A DNA stretch of 64,000 nucleotides from Branchiostoma floridae (Eukaryota > Chordata > Leptocardii > Amphioxiformes > Branchiostomatidae). The notes below the pieces were generated by a model that did no database searches, was not told where the DNA came from, and saw nothing but the letters and a program-made list of their open reading frames with translations. Of the stretch, positions 57,163 through 64,000 are shown in pieces. Each line of letters begins with the position of its first letter. Position 1 is the first letter of the stretch. The stretch spans positions 23,954,724 to 24,018,723 of the forward strand of contig NC_049979.1 in the NCBI RefSeq assembly GCF_000003815.2, read 5' to 3'. Both the position numbers and the translations under genes were made by a program.

Positions 57163-57654
57163 TAAGTTATACATTACTTAGTTGGTGAAACTCTGGAAAA
57201 TGATTTGCCATCATATGAAACTGACTTAGCTACACCTATGGATAAACTGGTTTAGATATCTTGGACATGCAATTGTGAAGTATTACTTTGATAAAGAATT
57301 GTTAAATGCAAATATGCTGACAAGAAGGAAATAACTGTTGTGATAGGGCTGCTGGGGTGTGGGTATTATCATTATCCAGTTTTGGAGGAAATTAAAGTTG
57401 AACCCACGGCTATATGTGAATACATCACTGTTCCAAGCATGGATAGTCTTTTCAAAGCCTGTCTGCCTACCTAGGCCAGGGATTGGGCCTTGCTCCTCTC
57501 CCCAATGTTCTTTTCCAAGCACAATTGTACCAGTATCTCTTACTCTAATGCATGAATGCCTTTGATTGTATTAAGAACCATATATTTTCAATGTCTGAAT
57601 GTCTGGAGTCTCTGGACTAAAAAACACAATGACAATAATGGCATCTAAATTTGC

Positions 57655-58062
57655 AGCATATTTGAATCTTTACTCTTTGAATTTATGACATCAATCTGCA
57701 CAACAGATTCAAAATGCTTGTAAGAAAGCAACTATGATAAAGGAATGTTATGTGTAACATGCAAGCATTATGGCACATAGTAACAGTACTGTGCATGAAC
57801 ATGAAGTACTACAATGCAATTTGTTTGCACAATATAATGCAGTACAGTCCATTGTAAATCAGCATTTGAATCTTTACTTTTTGAATTCATGACATAAATC
57901 TGAACAGATTCAAAATGCTTGTAAGAAAGCAACTATGATAAAGGAATGTTATGTGTAACATGCAAGCATTGTGGCACATAGTAACATTAATGTGCATGAA
58001 CATGAAGTACTACAATGTGATTTGTTTGTACAATATAATGCAGTAGAGTCCATTGTAAATCA
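57655..58062. repeat. Tandem duplication of about 205 bp at the Kelch gene 3' end
   Basis: Two head-to-tail copies (57,655-57,860 and 57,861-58,062) share long runs such as ATTCAAAATGCTTGTAAGAA and CATGAACATGAAGTACTACA with few differences. The right end of copy 2 includes the stop codon of the minus-strand Kelch gene, so the unit is its last codon plus proximal 3' UTR. Confidence 0.9.
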
Positions 58063-59760
58063 GCAATAGTTTAGAATTGTGATGCAAGGGGCGAAGTATA
58101 GACCCATGACCATGTTTCCCACACGCCTGAGTGACTGGGTTTCTGGATCAAGGCACATGACAGCAGCACATCCATTATCAGTTGTTTTCTCATAGCCTCC
58201 ATAGGTATAAACCTTCCCCTTCAACACAGTCATTCCACATCCCCATGGAACACCTGATACTACCTTACTCCAGACACCACCGTCTTGGTCTGGAGTGAAA
58301 GAGAAAATACGAGAACATATCCCAGTATAGATACTAACACTGAGGACTGCGGTTGTGATGTATGCAGTAGTTTTCGGCATGTCCTTCATCAGTTGCCATT
58401 TTGAGTCACCTGGGCTGAAGCGGTACACGGTAGATGTTGTTTTCTTATTATCATGCTTATCAAACCCACCCATCACATATATGCTGCTGTCCAACACAGC
58501 AACTGCATGAGAGTACCTTGTCTGTGGGAGAGGAACACCTGCAGTCCACTTATTCTGTCTCCGGTCATAGACCTGAACTGATGATACAGGTGTAGATTTG
58601 TCTACACCACCAATCGCGTACACTTTACCATACAACACTGCCAGCCTATGATTGTTCAGGTCCAAGTTCATCTGAGCAAGCTTGGACCAAGAGTTCAGTT
58701 CTGAGTGGTACAGCCACATATCCTTCCCAGCAGACATGACAATGTCACTTGAGCCCAGGACAGCCACAGCACATGGACTGGTAAAGTTCAGAGTTGGTTT
58801 GGTCATAGAATTCCAACTATAGATTGTTGGCTCAGCAGAGTAGGTCATTGCGATATGGTTGATGTAATGACTATCTTCATCCCTCCCGCCATATATCCCT
58901 CCAAAGACCACTACTGCCTCCCTCAGGCCACTGGCATGGCGGGGATGGGTGCGAGGTGACTGGATCTCTCCTGGAAAGAGCTGGCATCTGCGAGCTTCTG
59001 TCATGATATCCTGACAAGACTTCCTTATGGCCTCGTTGCTCTCTACATTCTCAAAGAAATACTGCTTGTCCATGAATGGAAACCTGACCAGTTCCATCAG
59101 CTCTTTCATGTACCTTTTCCTCTTCTTGGTGTTGTGGTTGATCCATGTCATCACTGCTGTGTACACTGTTTCTTCTGAAGCTTTGAGGTCATCAGATGAG
59201 ATAAGTTTGATGAGCTGAGCTTTAGTCAAAGAAAGAAACTCAGGTGTTTCACTGGTTGCTTTAAACTCCTTCGTGGTATACAGCCATGCTTTCTTTTCCA
59301 AGTCTGGGCAGGACAGCATGTTGCCTAGGTGCATCATCTGCAGACAGTCTTTGGCACTCAGGTTGTTGGATATGAAAGTCACACAAGCATCACGTACAGG
59401 TAGGATCCGGAAGAAGTTGGCCCCTTCTAGCAGTTTCACAGCATTGTCCTGTGTGATGGTCACTTTTGACGTGTACGCGTAGTCAACAAGAAGCTGCAAG
59501 GCACCTGGGGTGACTTCATGTATAGTTACTTTGTGCTCTTTGCTCTCACGGTGTCCGTTACAAAACATTGCACGGAAGTATTCACAACAGGCAGCCAGAA
59601 CATTTCGATGGCATGGAATCTCTTTTCCAGAGACACATAGGACAACATCTGTCAGGAGGTTCTCAGATCGCAGTTCCTGTAAGCCCTGCAAGAGTGAGCC
59701 TGCATGTGGATTGTCGCAGAAGTCGAGTGATGTCTGTGATCTCTGTGCCTCCGCCATCAT
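58060..59760 (-). CDS. BTB-BACK-Kelch protein (KLHL6/24-like), Cullin-3 adaptor
   Basis: A single-exon 566-residue frame. The BTB domain (about 25-135) has Thr-Asp-Val-Val-Leu-Cys-Val and Cys-His-Arg-Asn-Val-Leu-Ala-Ala-Cys-Cys-Glu-Tyr-Phe-Arg-Ala-Met-Phe. The BACK domain (about 140-245) follows. Kelch repeats (about 285-560) show Tyr-Ala-Ile-Gly-Gly-Val, Tyr-Val-Met-Gly-Gly-Phe and Tyr-Thr-Tyr-Gly-Gly-Tyr strands; at least one blade lacks the Gly-Gly pair. Family members present substrates to Cullin-3 ubiquitin ligases. The BTB reads closest to KLHL24/KLHL6 by memory, but amphioxus-type genomes carry many lineage-specific KLHL copies, so orthology is not claimed. An acceptor-like CTTGCAG lies 10 bases before the first ATG, implying a noncoding 5' exon; a CCGCAG|GTGAAG donor near 61,846 is a weak candidate. 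Confidence 0.85.
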   Translation of the reverse strand: MMAEAQRSQTSLDFCDNPHAGSLLQGLQELRSENLLTDVVLCVSGKEIPCHRNVLAACCEYFRAMFCNGHRESKEHKVTIHEVTPGALQLLVDYAYTSKVTITQDNAVKLLEGANFFRILPVRDACVTFISNNLSAKDCLQMMHLGNMLSCPDLEKKAWLYTTKEFKATSETPEFLSLTKAQLIKLISSDDLKASEETVYTAVMTWINHNTKKRKRYMKELMELVRFPFMDKQYFFENVESNEAIRKSCQDIMTEARRCQLFPGEIQSPRTHPRHASGLREAVVVFGGIYGGRDEDSHYINHIAMTYSAEPTIYSWNSMTKPTLNFTSPCAVAVLGSSDIVMSAGKDMWLYHSELNSWSKLAQMNLDLNNHRLAVLYGKVYAIGGVDKSTPVSSVQVYDRRQNKWTAGVPLPQTRYSHAVAVLDSSIYVMGGFDKHDNKKTTSTVYRFSPGDSKWQLMKDMPKTTAYITTAVLSVSIYTGICSRIFSFTPDQDGGVWSKVVSGVPWGCGMTVLKGKVYTYGGYEKTTDNGCAAVMCLDPETQSLRRVGNMVMGLYFAPCITILNYC

Positions 59761-60598
59761 ACCTCAATCCTGCAAGACACAAGGGCTTATTGATCAGTTG
59801 TATTTACAGATAGAAGTTGTGGCTTTTATATATTTGAGTAGTTTTTGGCAAAGTTAATTAAGTTTTATTTTACTGTGTTAAAACTCCATGAATTTTTTTG
59901 TCTCCCGAACCAACAAATAATGTAAAAGGGGAGATGTTTGTGTTTGTTTTAAGTTCGCTATGAACCATCGCAAAAATTCTTGTCTTCTGCTCTGCCATAC
60001 CCTTGTATGAATTGCAAACACCTAATTTTCTCTGTTCCAAGAAATTAAATCTCTGCAAACATTTCAACTTTTACAGTACTGTTCCAATGATACTAGTACT
60101 TGCCTTTTTCATCTCATTCAATGATTATGCAAATAAATCAGACGCATATTCAGGTGTATTGACTATAGTACATGTATATACGGAGTCCGTTAGTATAAAA
60201 ATAATAATACCCACATTGGTTGCTGAATTCAAGAGGTAAATAAATTGGGTGTTTACCAACATATCCGAATTATATTCCACCAGCAGATCAAGAACAAGAA
60301 ATCCCCAATTTCACACCAACAAGCCAAACACCACAAGAAACACTCCATGATCTGAATGAATGGTTGTTATCGCAAGATGACTCCACTTTGTGATATTTCA
60401 CAGGGAAATGAAGGCGGGGCCAGTAAACCAGACTGATTCCAATAAATTTGAGCAAAAAAAAAAACAGCGGTTAAAATACGAAAGACACACATAAACTTTA
60501 AAACAAGTATAATGGCTCCATTAATCTACCGTCTGGGGGTTGGGGGCACTACATTTCATACAGGAGGGCATAAATTACGTTGATCACACAAGGCAGAC
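59761..60598. other. 5' flank or intron of the Kelch gene, no coding signal
   Basis: AT-rich; only short chance frames on either strand. A poly-A run lies near 60,455. Confidence 0.4.
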
Positions 60599-60601
60599 AT
60601 T

Positions 60602-61333
60602 GACCCCATTCACACTCAGAAAAACTATTCGAATAAAACATGTTATCCGAATAAAACTACCCGATCCGAATAAAACTTAGCAGTATGAACGCTCCCAAAT
60701 CACTTGGATTTCATCGATTCGAATCCCTCGCGATCCACCTCGGGGAGGTAGATAGAACTTCAGGAAGTGGATAAAACTGCGCCGCGGGGAGTCTCGATTC
60801 ATGCGATTCGGCAGTGTGAACGCGCAAGTGGATAGGATTCACTTTAAGTGGATAGGATGCAACTTATCAAAGGTGAGTTTGCTCAATTAGAAGTTTTTCT
60901 GCCAGTCCGAGTCTGAAAATGTTCAAAGCACAATGTTGTTCCACCAATCATGGCTTCGCTCCCGCTCCCAGATCGTTCTGTCTGTCGCTCTGGTGGCGTA
61001 CATCTGAGCTGTACTACAGCTATCCCAATATGCAGAAGATTTTGTCGGTGAAACCTTCTCGAGATCAAAGACCATCGATTGCGTTCCCATCTACGACTAC
61101 AGAACATTCTCCAGAGGAACAACAGCATCAAAAGTTGGTGGATTCCCGCCATTTTGAGCTGTAAGAAATGACGCTACCCTTTGACTTCAACATAATGTTT
61201 CATTCGGATAAGACTGAGGGCGCACTAATCGGATTGCCGAAGACGAGTGTGAACGCAATTTTGGATCGGATAGAATTTTTTTTATTCGGATAAATGTTTT
61301 ATCCGAATCGTTTTTCTGAGTGTGAATGGGGTC
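60602..61333. mobile_element. 732-bp TIR element, GACCCCATTCACACT ends, ATT duplication
   Basis: GACCCCATTCACACTCAGA at the left matches the reverse complement of the right end; inverted similarity extends about 70 bases through several ATCCGAATAAAA repeats. ATT flanks both sides (60,599-60,601 and 61,334-61,336). A 3-base duplication and a C/G-rich end followed by ATTCACAC suggest PIF/Harbinger. An 89-codon minus-strand frame (60,883-61,152) inside has no recognisable transposase motif. Confidence 0.75.
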
Positions 61334-61336
61334 ATT

Positions 61337-62496
61337 GTTTTTTTATCAATGACAAAAATTTGTTGGCGATGATGGGGAAAAAATTTTGGAAGGATTTTTC
61401 CATCAATGACAATTCGACTGACAGAAAAAAATCGAGCCGGTCCTGGTGTATACTAGCAAGAACCTCCTTGATACTAGTAAGTGTGTGGGGCCCAGAAAGG
61501 GTGGCCCACCTTTTTCGGAAACCCGTCACTGTGACTAAACCCACGCCTACCCTCAGCGATATTTGGTGAGAACAAGGTCTTTTTCAACTCCTTAGTGAGA
61601 AAAGGGAGGCATGCAGAATGATTATTATAGTTTTAAACTTAGTCTGATCAGAGCCATAACACTTTTGCCTGCTTGCTCAGTAATAAATAGAAACAGATAG
61701 GCCAAGAAAATCAACCTACCAAGTTCCAACCAAGGAGGTTAAAGAAAGAGTTGTTTCAACACACGATAAGTTAACATTTTAAATAGAACTAGACACTTTT
61801 CACACCCACCCTGAAGAATTTCTTGATTCGAAGGGTTACTTCACCTGCGGGGGTCGAGAAACGAGCATTCAAACTCTCGTAGTAATAATTTTGGTCTGCA
61901 ATCTGCAAATTTTCCTTCACGGTCGTCTGCGCGTCCAGAAAACGCAAGGGCGGGAAAATTCAAGGGAGGTCAAAGGTTATTCCTGGGACAGTCGAATATA
62001 TATGAGGGGGGAATTTACACCATAAAACCTACATAAAACGATGTTTTTTTAGCCCGCCCTGTTATCTATCTGGTATATTTGCAGCCAGTGCCATAGGCAG
62101 GTACCCAAAGTGAGTAATGAGGCTGACTAACGTGGTCGAGAAGATTACCAAGGGAATTATTCTTGTTATAAAATGTCCTGATGTTAAACAGCACTTTACT
62201 CAAAGACGCCCTAATTTGCGTACTCTTCATTTTTAAACTTCAATAGTTTGCTCTTTGTTGGTTTGCCGTATGCTATGACAAAGGAATCTTTGAGTTTGAT
62301 GCTACTAATAGCATTCTGTTGTTTTGTAAAAATGATGAATAAACATAACTTCTGTATTTTATGATACATGTACTGAGTTTCTCCGCTTGACATCATTTTA
62401 ATATGGACCGGGAATTGCCATGTATATACAGTATAGTAAATTACACCTTATCACAAAGAACAAAATACTGCCACAAATTATTGAAATAACAATGAC
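61337..62496. other. Intergenic between Kelch and HSP70 genes
   Basis: No exon-like block. A GC-richer patch at 61,840-61,990 may hold the Kelch promoter and first exon (minus strand), see that entry. Confidence 0.35.
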
Positions 62497-62502
62497 TTTA
62501 TT
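62497..62502 (-). terminator. Candidate polyadenylation signal of the HSP70 gene
   Basis: AATAAA on the minus strand, about 690 bases after the HSP70 stop codon. Confidence 0.4.
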
Positions 62503-63193
62503 CACTAGATACCTACTGGCTGCAAAATACACCCGGTATTATATTTGATAACAGTTTTTGCTTCCACATATATCTGCCAGTGACACGATTGCACAAATTT
62601 GTTCACTTCCCTGCGTAACGTTACGTCCTCCGACCAAAGTTCTACGCAAAGTTGTACAAGGTCCAAACAACCTATTACTTTGTACTTTACATACCAATGT
62701 GACTACACTAGACACAAAAAGATGCTTGGACAAGCCAATACAATTTTCAAGTTATATTTTGTACTATTTACATACATATTTTTGATTACTACTACTGTGG
62801 ATAATATCGGTGTTGATCATGCAGATATATGCCATACATTTGTGAGTCTTGTATTCCATTGACTTAATCACATCATCCATTCAAAACGAATTATATTCAG
62901 AAATGACCTTTTACTAGTGTTAGTTATTAGAACTTACTAGTACTCGCAAAGACGTCTTTTTCATGATTCTATGAACAATACTGGCTCATCATAGTAGATA
63001 CGATGAACTCTTTATAGCTATAGCTATATCATAGGTATATATGATCATATATTAATCAATCATAATTATTGGCGTCCTGTTCAAGTTCTTTGATATGACA
63101 TGCATGCCCGTAAAGTGATTACTCGTTTTGTCTAGTCTCTGTAGTCCACATGATTACGTCATACTGCATATACAATTTTGCTCTCACTTAATC

Positions 63194-64000
63194 TTAGTCC
63201 ACCTCGTTGATTGTAGGTCCCTGTGCCCCGGCTCCGCCCTGCTGTTGTTCCCCTGCAGCGCTGTGCAGTTTGGTCATGATGGGAGCACACACCTTCTCCA
63301 GTTCCTTCTGCTGTTCCTCGAACTCCTCCTTCTCTGCCAGCGTGTTCATGTCCAGCCACTTCATGACCTCCTCGCACTTGTTCAGCACAGTGTCCTTGTC
63401 TGTCTGGGATAGCTTACTGGACACGTCCGGGTTGTTGACGGTGGAACGGAGGCTGAACAGGTAACTCTCCAGGCCGTTCCGTGCGTCGGCCCGCTGTCGA
63501 GCCTGCGCGTCCTGCTCTTTGTGCTTCTCTGCGTCAGCCACCATCCGCTCAATGTCTTCCTTAGACAGCCGACCCTTTTCGTTGGTGATGGTGATTTTGT
63601 TGCTGCGCCCCGTACTCTTCTCGACGGCGGAAACCTGTAAGATTCCGTTGGCGTCGATGTCGAAGGAGACTTCTATCTGTGGCACGCCGCGAGGCGCTGG
63701 CGGGAAACCGCTCAGTTCGAACAAACCCAGTCTGTTGTTGTCTTTGGTCATGGCGCGCTCGCCCTCGTACACCTGGATGGTGACGCCTGGCTGGTTGTCG
63801 CTGTACGTGGTGAAGGTCTGGCCAGTTTTGTAGGGGATGCGCGTGTTCCGTTCGACTAGCTTGGTCATGACGCCGCCTGCCGTCTCGATGCCCAACGAGA
63901 GAGGCGCGACGTCTACGAGAAGGACGTCCTTTATCCCGTCGTCCTCCACGCCAGACAGGATAGCTGCCTGCACGGCTGCTCCGTACGCCACGGCCTCGTC
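63194..64000 (-). CDS. Cytosolic HSP70, C-terminal part (runs off the right edge)
   Basis: About 268 codons without an intron; the frame continues past position 64,000, so the ATPase domain is missing only because of the window. The visible part begins [12 protein letters not shown], then the linker [10 protein letters not shown], the substrate-binding beta-sandwich (Val-Glu-Arg-Asn-Thr, Phe-Glu-Leu-Ser-Gly, Phe-Asp-Ile-Asp-Ala-Asn-Gly-Ile-Leu) and the helical lid. The tail is Gly/Gln-rich and ends Asn-Glu-Val-Asp rather than the usual Glu-Glu-Val-Asp. HSP70 binds unfolded peptides in an ATP-controlled cycle with J-proteins and hands clients to HSP90. Inducible versus constitutive type cannot be judged without the promoter. 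Confidence 0.95.
   Translation of the reverse strand, partial: DEAVAYGAAVQAAILSGVEDDGIKDVLLVDVAPLSLGIETAGGVMTKLVERNTRIPYKTGQTFTTYSDNQPGVTIQVYEGERAMTKDNNRLGLFELSGFPPAPRGVPQIEVSFDIDANGILQVSAVEKSTGRSNKITITNEKGRLSKEDIERMVADAEKHKEQDAQARQRADARNGLESYLFSLRSTVNNPDVSSKLSQTDKDTVLNKCEEVMKWLDMNTLAEKEEFEEQQKELEKVCAPIMTKLHSAAGEQQQGGAGAQGPTINEVD

Noticed and set aside
61294-61569. 91-codon plus-strand frame
   Set aside because: Starts inside the right TIR of the 732-bp element and has no recognisable domain.

Overview
The window looks like nuclear DNA of an invertebrate deuterostome, most likely a cephalochordate (amphioxus). That is an inference. It rests on intron-rich genes whose proteins resemble vertebrate orthologues (cytosolic HSP90, WDR20, ANKRD9, an adenosine receptor), compact spacing, AT-rich intergenic DNA, and many short terminal-inverted-repeat (TIR) elements. 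There are no prokaryotic signals such as operons, Shine-Dalgarno sites or CRISPR arrays.

Layout, left to right. A candidate orphan exon on the minus strand (0.27-0.52 kb) comes first. An intronless ANKRD9-like gene (+, 3.0-4.0 kb) lies among three copies of a GC-ended MITE family. A heat-shock-element promoter (7.9-8.3 kb) drives a six-coding-exon HSP90 gene (+, 9.8-14.1 kb, 731 residues, ending MEEVD). Just downstream is a 5,055-bp element (14,846-19,900) whose ends form exact split direct repeats, A1 ... B1A2 ... B2. That is the architecture of Ngaro/PAT-type tyrosine-recombinase retrotransposons, but the interior holds no reverse transcriptase or recombinase gene. It holds two tandem-repeat arrays instead, one of them a roughly 60-bp repeat carrying two hairpins per unit. 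WDR20 (minus, 24.6-45.3 kb) follows, with a 17.7-kb first intron full of dispersed repeats and a candidate alternative last exon at 24.6 kb. Across a short, probably bidirectional promoter lies a six-exon gene (+, 46.3-50.2 kb) for a YqaJ / lambda-exonuclease-like nuclease with its catalytic motifs intact. A small mariner derivative sits in its fourth intron. A cluster of fold-back elements (50.4-52.8 kb) precedes a two-exon adenosine-receptor-like GPCR (+, 54.9-56.2 kb). Then come a Harbinger-like element, a 200-bp tandem duplication touching the stop codon of a single-exon BTB-Kelch gene (minus, 58.1-59.8 kb), a 732-bp TIR element, and the C-terminal part of an HSP70 gene (minus, runs off the right edge).

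The genes do not form one pathway. Three of them (ANKRD9, HSP90, WDR20) are, as I recall, also neighbours on human 14q32.31, so this may be an ancestral chordate linkage block. The most unusual object is the non-autonomous split-direct-repeat element with its paired-hairpin array. All exon boundaries are read from splice consensus, frame and family similarity by eye; no database search was run.
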